The position numbers were made by a program, and so were the translations under genes. A DNA stretch of 64,000 bases from Butyrivibrio sp. VCD2006 (GTDB taxonomy: Bacteria; Bacillota; Clostridia; Lachnospirales; Lachnospiraceae), in contig NZ_AUIX01000008.1 in assembly GCF_000423925.1 (NCBI RefSeq), positions 124,001 through 188,000 on the forward strand. Reading direction: 5' to 3'. The notes below the pieces were generated by a model. The model made no database searches. It saw only the letters and a list, made by a program, of their open reading frames with translations, and was not told the DNA's origin. Shown here in pieces: positions 44,580 through 52,664 of the stretch. Positions within the stretch are counted from its first letter, which is position 1, and each line of letters begins with the position of its first letter.

Positions 44580-45410
44580 GTGAAGCATAAGATTTTAGCT
44601 TTAGGTGTTACGCTGATCTGCATGCTCTCTCTGGCAGCTTGTGGCGACAGTACTCAGTACAATACAGTTGCCGGAAGCAGATACGATGAGAATACTTTTT
44701 CTAAAGAAGGTCTGATGCAGTACGCACAGGTCATCGAAGATTCTTATTTTGAGACCATGTATTTGCAGGGTATTACACCTGACAATTTTGAAGAACAGTT
44801 AGAGGACAGCTTTGATGAGGCTACCTACGATGTGTTCTATGCCGGTTATAAGAACTGGTATGATGCAAAGGATGAGCTTGGATATGGCAGCGATGCTACA
44901 ATCGCTGATGATATCAGCGTTAAGGACATCACTTATTGGGTAAATAAGGATGGCGAGCTCATGGTAGATGCAACTATCGAAGGCACAGGTGAGAATTCTC
45001 ACACAGCTCTCCTTGAGTACAGCCTTGACAGAAAGGGCGTACCGACACTTATTTCAGTGAATGTAAATCATTCTTTCGGTGAAAAGCTTAGAAGTGCCGG
45101 ACTTAACACCCTTCTTGGAATGGGTATGGCATTTACAGTGCTTATTATCATTGCCCTTGTTATTTCAGCATTCCCGCTTATTAACAAGCTCACTGAGAAG
45201 AAGCCCGAGAGTGCTAAGGAAATCACTGAGAAGTCAATGGACAACGTAACATCTCAGATTGCTGATAAGGAAGAACTTTCAGGCGATACTGAACTTGTTG
45301 CTGTTATTGCAGCTGCTATTGCTGCATACGAAGGCAGTGCCACCACAGACGGTTTTGTTGTAAGATCCGTTAGAAAAGTCGGCAAGGCTAGTAATTGGAA
45401 AAAGGCTTAA
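44580..45410 (+). CDS. Lipoprotein-like domain fused to an OadG-type gamma subunit
   Basis: The start is a GTG at 44580, with AAGGAGGAG upstream. The N-terminus is a lipoprotein signal with lipobox LAAC (Cys about residue 21). About 140 soluble, acidic residues follow that would lie outside the membrane. Near residue 175 comes an OadG-like transmembrane helix (TLLGMGMAFTVLIIIALVISAFPL), then a charged tail and VVAVIAAAIAAYEG, as in sodium-pump gamma subunits. Normal OadG is 80-120 residues, so this 276-residue form carries a large extra N-terminal domain. It probably assembles the pump and may sense or bind something outside. Confidence 0.83.
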   Translation: MKHKILALGVTLICMLSLAACGDSTQYNTVAGSRYDENTFSKEGLMQYAQVIEDSYFETMYLQGITPDNFEEQLEDSFDEATYDVFYAGYKNWYDAKDELGYGSDATIADDISVKDITYWVNKDGELMVDATIEGTGENSHTALLEYSLDRKGVPTLISVNVNHSFGEKLRSAGLNTLLGMGMAFTVLIIIALVISAFPLINKLTEKKPESAKEITEKSMDNVTSQIADKEELSGDTELVAVIAAAIAAYEGSATTDGFVVRSVRKVGKASNWKKA

Positions 45411-45436
45411 TGCTATTATTTAGGAGGATATAAATA

Positions 45437-45799
45437 ATGAAAAACTATACAATTACCGTTAACGGAAACGTATATGATGTAACTGTTGAAGAAGGCGCTG
45501 GCGGCGGTGCACCCGTAGCAGCAGCTCCTGTAGCAGCACCCAAGGCTCCCGCAGCACCCGCTAAGAAGGCAACTGCAGGCGCAGGCTCTGTAAAGGTAAC
45601 AGCCGGTGCAGCAGGTAAGGTTCTTAAGATTGAGGCAAGCGTTGGCCAGGCTGTAAAGAAGGGCGATGCTGTAGTTGTTATGGAATCTATGAAGATGGAG
45701 ATTCCTATGGTTGCACCTCAGGATGGTACAATCGCAAGTATCGACGTTGCTGTAGGCGATGCAGTTGAGGCTGGCGGCGTTGTTGCAACAATGAACTAA
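45437..45799 (+). CDS. Biotin carrier subunit of the decarboxylase complex
   Basis: This is a 120-residue biotinyl protein. The N-terminal strand (NYTITVNGNVYDVTVEE) leads into a flexible Ala/Pro-rich linker. The lipoyl/biotinyl domain follows with the biotinylated lysine in ESMKMEIP. It shuttles the carboxyl group between the carboxyltransferase and the membrane beta subunit. TTAGGAGG precedes the ATG. Codon use is strongly biased to common codons. Confidence 0.95.
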   Translation: MKNYTITVNGNVYDVTVEEGAGGGAPVAAAPVAAPKAPAAPAKKATAGAGSVKVTAGAAGKVLKIEASVGQAVKKGDAVVVMESMKMEIPMVAPQDGTIASIDVAVGDAVEAGGVVATMN

Positions 45800-45830
45800 A
45801 TTAGGAGATGACTATAACGGAGGTCGTTAA

Positions 45831-46982
45831 ATGGATTACATTGTAAACACATTATCGAATCTCTGGCAGCAAACTGCATTTACTACAATGACACCCGGTA
45901 ACTACATAATGGTTGTCGTTGCGCTGATTTTTATGTATCTTGCTATTGCCAAGGATTTCGAACCACTTCTTTTAGTACCTATCTCCTTCGGTATGCTATT
46001 GGTTAATATCTATCCTGATATTATGCTTTCTATCGATAAGTCATCCAACGGAGTAGGCGGACTTTTGTATTATTTCTACCTGCTTGATGAGTGGGCTATC
46101 ATGCCGTCACTTATCTTCATGGGTGTTGGTGCGATGACTGACTTCGGTCCGCTAATTGCCAACCCCAAGAGCTTCCTTATGGGAGCTGCTGCTCAGTTTG
46201 GTATCTTTTCAGCTTACTTCATGGCTATTGCCATGGGCTTTAATGATCAGCAGGCTGCAGCTATTTCAATCATTGGAGGAGCAGATGGTCCTACATCTAT
46301 CTTCCTTGCAACAAAGCTGAACCAGACCACAATTCTTGGTCCTATTGCGGTGGCTGCTTATTCGTACATGTCACTTGTACCGATCATTCAGCCCCCTGTA
46401 ATGAAGCTTCTTACAACTGAGAAGGAGAGAAAGATCCGCATGCAGCAGCTGCGTCCGGTATCTAAGCTTGAGAAGATTCTCTTCCCTATCATCGTTACTA
46501 TCGTTGTAAGTATGATTCTTCCTACAACAGCACCTCTTATCGGTATGCTGATGCTTGGTAACCTCTTCCGTGAAAGTGGCGTTGTTCGTCAGCTTCAGGA
46601 GACAGCGTCCAACGCTCTTATGTATATCGTAGTTATCATGCTTGGTACATCAGTAGGTGCTACAACAAGTGCTGAGGCATTCCTTAACATCACAACAATT
46701 AAGATCGTTGTTCTTGGTCTTATTGCATTCGTTATTGGTACTGCAGCAGGATGTCTGTTCGGTAAGCTTATGTGCGTTCTTACAGGCGGTAAGGTTAATC
46801 CTCTTGTAGGTTCTGCCGGAGTTTCAGCGGTTCCGATGGCAGCCAGAGTATCACAGAAGGTTGGTGCAGAGTATGATCCCAGTAACTTCCTTCTTATGCA
46901 TGCTATGGGCCCTAACGTTGCAGGTGTCGTAGGTACCGCAGTCGTTGCAGGAACATTTATGGCTGTATTCGGAGTGTTCTAA
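45831..46982 (+). CDS. oadB: Sodium-pumping decarboxylase beta subunit
   Basis: This integral membrane subunit of 383 residues decarboxylates carboxybiotin and exports Na+. Around nine to eleven hydrophobic segments are visible. The functional Asp region SIIGGADGPTSIFLA and the C-terminal NPLVGSAGVSAVP segment, both essential in Klebsiella OadB, are conserved. The beta subunits of oxaloacetate, methylmalonyl-CoA and glutaconyl-CoA decarboxylases are very alike, so the label says only that it is a Na+ pump of this class. Confidence 0.94.
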   Translation: MDYIVNTLSNLWQQTAFTTMTPGNYIMVVVALIFMYLAIAKDFEPLLLVPISFGMLLVNIYPDIMLSIDKSSNGVGGLLYYFYLLDEWAIMPSLIFMGVGAMTDFGPLIANPKSFLMGAAAQFGIFSAYFMAIAMGFNDQQAAAISIIGGADGPTSIFLATKLNQTTILGPIAVAAYSYMSLVPIIQPPVMKLLTTEKERKIRMQQLRPVSKLEKILFPIIVTIVVSMILPTTAPLIGMLMLGNLFRESGVVRQLQETASNALMYIVVIMLGTSVGATTSAEAFLNITTIKIVVLGLIAFVIGTAAGCLFGKLMCVLTGGKVNPLVGSAGVSAVPMAARVSQKVGAEYDPSNFLLMHAMGPNVAGVVGTAVVAGTFMAVFGVF

Positions 46983-47006
46983 TTTTTACAAAAGGAGAGA
47001 ATAATT

Positions 47007-48407
47007 ATGGCAAAGCCAGTTAAGATTACAGAGACAGTTCTGCGTGATGCGCATCAGTCACTTATTGCCACCAGAATGCCTACAGAAGAAATGCTTCCCA
47101 TTATTCCTACAATGGATAAGATCGGCTATAACTCAGTAGAGTGCTGGGGAGGCGCAACATTCGATGCTTCCATGAGATTCCTTAAAGAGGATCCGTGGGA
47201 GAGACTTCGTAAACTGAGAGATGGTTTCAAGAACACAAAGCTTCAGATGCTTCTTCGTGGTCAGAATATCCTTGGTTACAAGCACTATCCTGATGACGTT
47301 GTTGAGTACTTTGTTCAGAAGTCAATTGCAAATGGTATCGATATCATTCGTATTTTCGACTGTTTGAATGACCTTCGTAACCTTGAGACATCAGTTAAGG
47401 CTACAAAGAAAGAGGGCGGACATGCACAGATCGCTCTTGCATATACTCTTGGTGATGCTTACACAGAAGAGTATTGGATGAACATTGCAAAAGATATCGA
47501 GTCAATGGGTGCAGATTCAATCTGTATCAAGGATATGGCAGGACTTCTTCTTCCTTACGAGGCAGAGAAGCTTGTTAAGGCTCTTAAGAGTGCTACAACA
47601 CTTCCTATTGATCTTCATACACACTACACCTCAGGTGTTGCTAGTATGACATACATGAAGGCTGCAGAGGCAGGCGTTGATATCATCGACTGCGCTATTT
47701 CACCTTTCGCTCTTGGTACATCACAGCCTGCTACAGAGGTTATGGTTGAGGCCTTCAAGGGTCAGGAATTCGATACAGGTCTTGATCAGAAGCTTCTTGC
47801 TGAGGTTGCTGACTACTTCAGACCTTACAGAGAAGAGTGCCTTGCTAGCGGACTTATGGACGCTAAGGTTCTTGGCGTTAACATCAAGACTCTTATGTAT
47901 CAGGTACCCGGCGGTATGCTTTCCAACATGGTTAGCCAGCTTAAAGAGCAGAATGCAAGTGACAAGTACAATACAGTGCTTGAGGAGATCCCTCAGGTTC
48001 GTAAGGACTTCGGTGAGCCTCCGCTTGTTACACCTTCTTCACAGATCGTTGGTACTCAGGCCGTTATGAACGTGCTTATGGGTGAGAGATATAAGGTTGC
48101 TACTGACCAGACTAAGGACCTCCTTGCAGGTGAGTATGGTAAGACAATCAAGCCCTTCAATCCTGATGTTCAGAAGAAGATCATCGGCGACAGAGAAGTT
48201 ATTACATGCAGACCTGCAGATAAGCTTGCTCCCGGTCTTCCTAAGTTTGAAGAGGATGTTAAGCAGTGGAAGCAGCAGGATGAGGATGTTCTGTCCTATG
48301 CTCTGTTCCCTCAGGTTGCTACTGATTTCTTCAAATATCGTCTTGCTCAGCAGGAGAAGGTTGATCTTACAGCCGCTGACACCAAGAATGGTGCATATCC
48401 TGCATAA
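47007..48407 (+). CDS. oadA: Oxaloacetate/pyruvate carboxyltransferase subunit (OadA/5S-like), without biotin domain
   Basis: This TIM-barrel carboxyltransferase begins ITETVLRDAHQSLIATRMPTE, with a metal-binding His pair in DLHTHYTSGVA and the CAISPFALGTSQPATE motif. The biotin-attachment domain found at the end of many OadA proteins is missing (466 residues). It must therefore use the separate biotin carrier encoded two genes upstream. It moves carboxyl groups from oxaloacetate to biotin, or in the reverse direction. Together with the MmdA-like gene it gives the complex two kinds of carboxyltransferase, as in transcarboxylase. AAAGGAGAG precedes the ATG; a strong terminator follows. Confidence 0.94.
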   Translation: MAKPVKITETVLRDAHQSLIATRMPTEEMLPIIPTMDKIGYNSVECWGGATFDASMRFLKEDPWERLRKLRDGFKNTKLQMLLRGQNILGYKHYPDDVVEYFVQKSIANGIDIIRIFDCLNDLRNLETSVKATKKEGGHAQIALAYTLGDAYTEEYWMNIAKDIESMGADSICIKDMAGLLLPYEAEKLVKALKSATTLPIDLHTHYTSGVASMTYMKAAEAGVDIIDCAISPFALGTSQPATEVMVEAFKGQEFDTGLDQKLLAEVADYFRPYREECLASGLMDAKVLGVNIKTLMYQVPGGMLSNMVSQLKEQNASDKYNTVLEEIPQVRKDFGEPPLVTPSSQIVGTQAVMNVLMGERYKVATDQTKDLLAGEYGKTIKPFNPDVQKKIIGDREVITCRPADKLAPGLPKFEEDVKQWKQQDEDVLSYALFPQVATDFFKYRLAQQEKVDLTAADTKNGAYPA

Positions 48408-48421
48408 CTTAATGAATTTAT

Positions 48422-48460
48422 AGAACAGATATCCGGCGACGGATATCTGTTCTTTTTTTT
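48422..48460 (+). terminator. Strong terminator after the decarboxylase operon
   Basis: A perfect 14-pair stem (48422-48435 with 48440-48453), GCGA tetraloop and eight T. Confidence 0.95.
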
Positions 48461-48539
48461 GTCCATTTTTTTCTTATTTTGTGATAAACTTATATTAGGT
48501 TAATTTTGTTAAGATTCTATATTACAAAAAGTGAGGGGA

Positions 48540-48596
48540 ATGAAGTTTATACTTCATACGATTGTATATGTCAGAGTTCAGAAGACAAAGACCTAA
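48540..48596 (+). CDS. Possible 18-codon leader peptide overlapping the glgX start
   Basis: An ATG at 48540 lies right after GAGGGGAA, a good ribosome site. It opens an 18-codon frame (MKFILHTIVYVRVQKTKT) ending at TAA 48594-48596, inside glgX but in another frame. The glgX ATG itself (48568) has no such site. A small hairpin (ATGAAGT with ACTTCAT) covers the leader start. It may couple translation to glgX, or the glgX start may be mis-set. Tentative. Confidence 0.3.
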   Translation: MKFILHTIVYVRVQKTKT

Positions 48597-50739
48597 ACAG
48601 AATAATTTTGGATATGTACATATCAGAGATAATAGAAAAGCCAGTGAGAACAGACAGATCGTTGCTGCTGAGACTATCAACGGCTTCAGAGTACGTCCTG
48701 GCTATTATGATATCAACGGTGCCACAGTTCTTCCTGATGGCGTTAATTTCACTGTTTATTCTAACGGAGCTACCAAAGTAACGCTCCTTCTTTATCACAG
48801 GGGAGAGGAAAGACCTTTCGTATCCCTTACTTTTCCTGATAATTACAGAATAGGAAAAGTTCATTCGATGCTTGTATTTGGACTTCAGGTTGAGAACATG
48901 GAATATGCATACAGAATAGATGGACCTTGGGATGAGGATAAGGGCCTTTTATTTGATTACAACCATGTACTACTTGATCCCTATGCTAAAGCCGTTGTTG
49001 GACAAAGAGTGTGGGGGCAGACAATAAAGTTTGAAGAAGCATATAGAGCCAGAGTCGTAAACTTTGACTTTGACTGGGGAGAAACAAGCTGGCTTAAAAC
49101 ACCAATGAGTGATTCCATTATTTATGAAATGCATGTAAGAGGCTTCACCATGGATGAATCTTCAGGCATAAAGTGCAGAGGCTCTTTTGCCGGAATCATG
49201 GAAAAGGTGGATTATTTGAAGCGCCTTGGAGTTACTGCGTTAGAGCTTATGCCTATTTTCGAATTTGATGAGACAAGAGATAAGCGTATCATCAATGGCA
49301 GGACACTACTCGATTATTGGGGATACAATACGGTAAGCTTTTTTGCTCCAAATACAAGCTATGCATCCTCAGAGGAATACAACAGAGAAGGCTTTGAGCT
49401 TAAGTCTATGATAAAGCTCCTTAAGGAGAATGGAATAGAGGTCATTCTTGATGTTGTATTTAATCATACAGCTGAAGGCAATAAGGATGGCCCGTTCATA
49501 TCTTTCAAGGGCTTTGATAATAATATTTATTACATGCTGACTCCCGACGGAGATTATTATAATTTCAGCGGCTGCGGCAATACCCTGAATTGCAATCATC
49601 CCATGGTTCAGCAGATGATAGTAGAATGTCTGCACTACTGGGTAGAGGAATATAAGGTAGACGGATTCAGATTTGATCTTGCCAGCATACTTGGAAGAGA
49701 TCAGAACGGTGCTCCTATGGAAGCGCCGCCACTACTTCAGAGACTGGCATTTGACCCTATTCTCGGCGATGTAAAGCTCATTGCTGAGGCCTGGGATGCA
49801 GGCGGAATGTATCAGGTTGGATCATTCCCTTCATGGGGAAGATGGGCTGAGTGGAATGGCAGATACAGAGATAGTATAAGGTCCTTCCTTAAGGGCGAAT
49901 ACTGGGCTGCAGCTGAAGCTGTCAGTCGTATTTGTGGTTCCATGGATATGTATGGCAGAGGCTATGCCGGATACGATTCATCAGTCAATTTTATTACCTG
50001 CCATGATGGATTTACTCTTTATGATATGTTTGCCTATAACGAGAAGCACAACGAAGCCAACGGTTGGAATAACTCTGACGGAGCTAATGACAACAGGAGC
50101 TGGAACTGTGGCTATGAGGGTGAAACCGATAATCAGGAGATCAACGATCTTCGATTTAAAATGATGCGCAATGCTATCACTGTGCTAATGTGCAGTAGGG
50201 GAACACCCATGATTCTTGCCGGTGACGAATTCGGCAATACACAGTTTGGTAACAACAATGCTTATTGTCAGGATAACGAAGTGTCCTGGCTTAATTGGGA
50301 TCTTCTTAAAAAGAACAGGCAATATTTTGATTTCTACAGGGATATGATTCAGTTTAGAAGAAAACACCCCTGTATACGTAAGGACTTAAAGCCTGCTATG
50401 TCAGGACTTCCGCATATAACGGTGTTTACAGATCATCCCTATAATACGGATATTAACGATAGTACTAAGGTTATAAGTATAATGTTCGCCGGATTTATCC
50501 TTAGGAAGGGGCATGATGATATCGTTATTATGTCAGTTAACGTTTATTGGGAAGATATTCAGATAACACTTCCTGAACCACCTGAGGGTGCGTACTGGAC
50601 ACTGGTGGTTGATACCGCAGCCGAGGACAAGAGGTATTTCAATAACAGACCAAAACCTCTCCCGGTGCCTAATTGGCGTCTTAAGTCCAGAAGTGTTAGC
50701 GTATTTATAGCAGCATATGGAGAAGGTTATGGCAGATGA
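48568..50739 (+). CDS. glgX: Glycogen debranching enzyme / isoamylase-type glycoside hydrolase 13
   Basis: It hydrolyses alpha-1,6 branches in glycogen or related glucans. A CBM48-like N-terminal domain (NGATVLPDGVNFTVYSNGATKVTLLLY) precedes the GH13 barrel. Barrel motifs are VILDVVFNHTAEG, DGFRFDLASILG (nucleophile Asp), IAEAWDAGGMYQVG (acid Glu) and ITCHDGFTLYD. Length near 723 is normal for GlgX. The start at 48568 (MSEFRRQRP) lacks a close ribosome site; an in-frame TTG at 48562 is the alternative. Its last bases overlap the next gene, so the two are coupled. Confidence 0.93.
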   Translation: MSEFRRQRPKQNNFGYVHIRDNRKASENRQIVAAETINGFRVRPGYYDINGATVLPDGVNFTVYSNGATKVTLLLYHRGEERPFVSLTFPDNYRIGKVHSMLVFGLQVENMEYAYRIDGPWDEDKGLLFDYNHVLLDPYAKAVVGQRVWGQTIKFEEAYRARVVNFDFDWGETSWLKTPMSDSIIYEMHVRGFTMDESSGIKCRGSFAGIMEKVDYLKRLGVTALELMPIFEFDETRDKRIINGRTLLDYWGYNTVSFFAPNTSYASSEEYNREGFELKSMIKLLKENGIEVILDVVFNHTAEGNKDGPFISFKGFDNNIYYMLTPDGDYYNFSGCGNTLNCNHPMVQQMIVECLHYWVEEYKVDGFRFDLASILGRDQNGAPMEAPPLLQRLAFDPILGDVKLIAEAWDAGGMYQVGSFPSWGRWAEWNGRYRDSIRSFLKGEYWAAAEAVSRICGSMDMYGRGYAGYDSSVNFITCHDGFTLYDMFAYNEKHNEANGWNNSDGANDNRSWNCGYEGETDNQEINDLRFKMMRNAITVLMCSRGTPMILAGDEFGNTQFGNNNAYCQDNEVSWLNWDLLKKNRQYFDFYRDMIQFRRKHPCIRKDLKPAMSGLPHITVFTDHPYNTDINDSTKVISIMFAGFILRKGHDDIVIMSVNVYWEDIQITLPEPPEGAYWTLVVDTAAEDKRYFNNRPKPLPVPNWRLKSRSVSVFIAAYGEGYGR

Positions 50740-51802
50740 AAATATTGATGATTTAAAAATAGCCGATCTGGACGCAGCTGATCTGATCCCTTCTGAAGGA
50801 AGCGATAGTGCAGAAGAATTACAGGTAGATAATAGCGAGATAAGTGAAAGCTCTGGTGCTGCTGAAATGGAAGCGATAGATCCCGGAGTTTTTGATGAGA
50901 GTCTTGGAAGTGAGGAAATTCCTCCGGAACAAAATGAAAATCCTGAACAAGGATTATCAGAACCCGAACTTCAGATCATGGAACCTGAAGCTTCAGGAGA
51001 GTCGATTACTGAACCTGTAATGAAAACGCCGGTAAATCCTGAACCTGTGCCCGAACCACAGGTAAAAAAGACTGCGCCTAAACAACAGGGTAACGCGGGG
51101 AAACAGAAGCCCCCATCTGATGAAGCAAAATCAGGTAGTGAGGAAGAAAAGAAGGAGCCCGAGAATCTCGTTGTTGAGGGATATGAATTTCTTTCTCCTG
51201 AAGATGCAAAGAAAGCGGCTCTTGATAAACAGAAGATAGATATACTTGGAAGGAAGGTTCACTCGACAAAAGTGGCTGACCTTGAAGCTGTCTATGAAAA
51301 AGCTATATCAAATAAGATCTTTTCAACACCTGTCGGTTGGTATTATCTTGCAAGATTAAGGGACAGATTGTATGAAGCAGGTGTGAAGGAAGAGGATTTA
51401 ATCCCCATTCCAATAAACTTAAAAATCACAAAGGTTGATCTTAAGGACGAGTATCATCCAAAACAATACATAATGCCGCCTCCACCTAAGAAGAAAAAGG
51501 ATGTGAAGGCTGTTTTTGTTGTCCTTGTAGCGATGAATATTATACTGGTTGCATTGGTTGTCGCGTTGTTTGTAATCGCAATCAATTCGGAAACGGATAA
51601 TATAATCAATTACAAGCAGAATGTTACTAACCGTTTTGCTGAATGGGAAGATTCATTAAAAACTCGTGAGAAAGCCGTAAGAATAAAGGAAAGAGATTTA
51701 AGGATACAGGATGACACTCCATATCTTGAAGATATGGGCCTTAGTGAAGATGATCTTTTGAATTTACCGCAAGAATCAGAAGAAAACATTGAATCTGAGT
51801 AG
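50729..51802 (+). CDS. Unknown membrane protein with acidic N-terminal region
   Basis: I do not recognise the family. The start at 50729 has GGAGAAGG just upstream and overlaps glgX by eleven bases; an in-frame ATG at 50717 is less well placed. The first 150 residues are acidic and Pro/Glu-rich, probably disordered. A more conserved-looking domain follows (VVEGYEFLSPEDAKKAALDKQKIDIL to about residue 235). One transmembrane helix lies near residues 257-280, and a short C-terminal coiled-coil or acidic tail ends the protein. With no signal peptide the bulk should be cytoplasmic. It sits between a glycogen gene and a two-component system. Confidence 0.85.
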   Translation: MADENIDDLKIADLDAADLIPSEGSDSAEELQVDNSEISESSGAAEMEAIDPGVFDESLGSEEIPPEQNENPEQGLSEPELQIMEPEASGESITEPVMKTPVNPEPVPEPQVKKTAPKQQGNAGKQKPPSDEAKSGSEEEKKEPENLVVEGYEFLSPEDAKKAALDKQKIDILGRKVHSTKVADLEAVYEKAISNKIFSTPVGWYYLARLRDRLYEAGVKEEDLIPIPINLKITKVDLKDEYHPKQYIMPPPPKKKKDVKAVFVVLVAMNIILVALVVALFVIAINSETDNIINYKQNVTNRFAEWEDSLKTREKAVRIKERDLRIQDDTPYLEDMGLSEDDLLNLPQESEENIESE

Positions 51803-51898
51803 AAAAAACACAAAATAAACACAAAAAAGATTCAATATGTTTATGATATCCTGAATTTTCGGTTCAAGATCTCATATGTTGTACCCGGGAGTATAAAT

Positions 51899-52573
51899 AT
51901 GGAAAAACTTAAAATACTTGTAGTAGATGATGAAGCAAGAATGAGAAAACTCGTAAGAGACTTTCTCGTAAAAAATAATTTTGAAGTTATTGAGGCCGAG
52001 GATGGACAGAGAGCACTTGATATTTTCTTTGAAGAAAAAGATATTGCGCTCATAATCCTCGATGTCATGATGCCTAAGATGGATGGCTGGGAGGTATGCC
52101 GTGAGGTAAGAGCTTATTCGAAGGTTCCAATCATTATGCTAACAGCAAAGACCGAGGAGAGAGATGAGCTTCAGGGCTTCGAGCTTGGTGTTGACGAATA
52201 TATTGGTAAACCCTTTAGCCCTAAAATACTTGTGGCAAGAGTTGAAGCAATCCTTAGAAGAACCTCACAGACCACCAGTGACGAAATAATTGAGGCTGGC
52301 GGAATAACAATAAACAAGGCGGCTCACAACGTTATTATCGATGGAAAAGAGGTTGAGCTTTCCTTTAAGGAATTTGAGCTACTTACATACTTTATTGAGA
52401 ATAAGGGTATTGCTCTTTCAAGAGAAAAGATTCTTAACAATGTATGGAACTATGATTATTTTGGCGATGCCAGAACTATCGATACCCATGTTAAAAAGCT
52501 CCGTGGAAAGATGGGAGAAAAGGGAGACCTTATAAAAACCATCTGGGGCATGGGATACAAATTTGAAGTCTGA
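51899..52573 (+). CDS. OmpR-type response regulator
   Basis: An N-terminal receiver (KILVVDDEARMRKLV, acceptor Asp in LIILDVMMP, Lys in EYIGKPF) is joined to an OmpR/PhoB winged helix (EFELLTYFIENKGIALSREKIL, then RTIDTHVKKLRGKMG). Length 224 is standard. It regulates transcription when phosphorylated, almost surely by the histidine kinase encoded 91 bases downstream. The regulated genes are unknown; the lipoprotein gene after the kinase is a candidate. Confidence 0.96.
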   Translation: MEKLKILVVDDEARMRKLVRDFLVKNNFEVIEAEDGQRALDIFFEEKDIALIILDVMMPKMDGWEVCREVRAYSKVPIIMLTAKTEERDELQGFELGVDEYIGKPFSPKILVARVEAILRRTSQTTSDEIIEAGGITINKAAHNVIIDGKEVELSFKEFELLTYFIENKGIALSREKILNNVWNYDYFGDARTIDTHVKKLRGKMGEKGDLIKTIWGMGYKFEV

Positions 52574-52664
52574 TTGTTCAGGATACTCAGATACCTGAAG
52601 CCGATCAAACGGTATTAGTAGACAGTCTTGACGAATATAATTTTGATTAAAGTGAGTAACAAAA

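Noticed and set aside
52574..52664. Coding-like stretch between the response regulator and kinase (frame from 52573)
   Set aside because: About 26 sensible codons end in TAA, but there is no start or ribosome site, and both flanking genes are complete without it.
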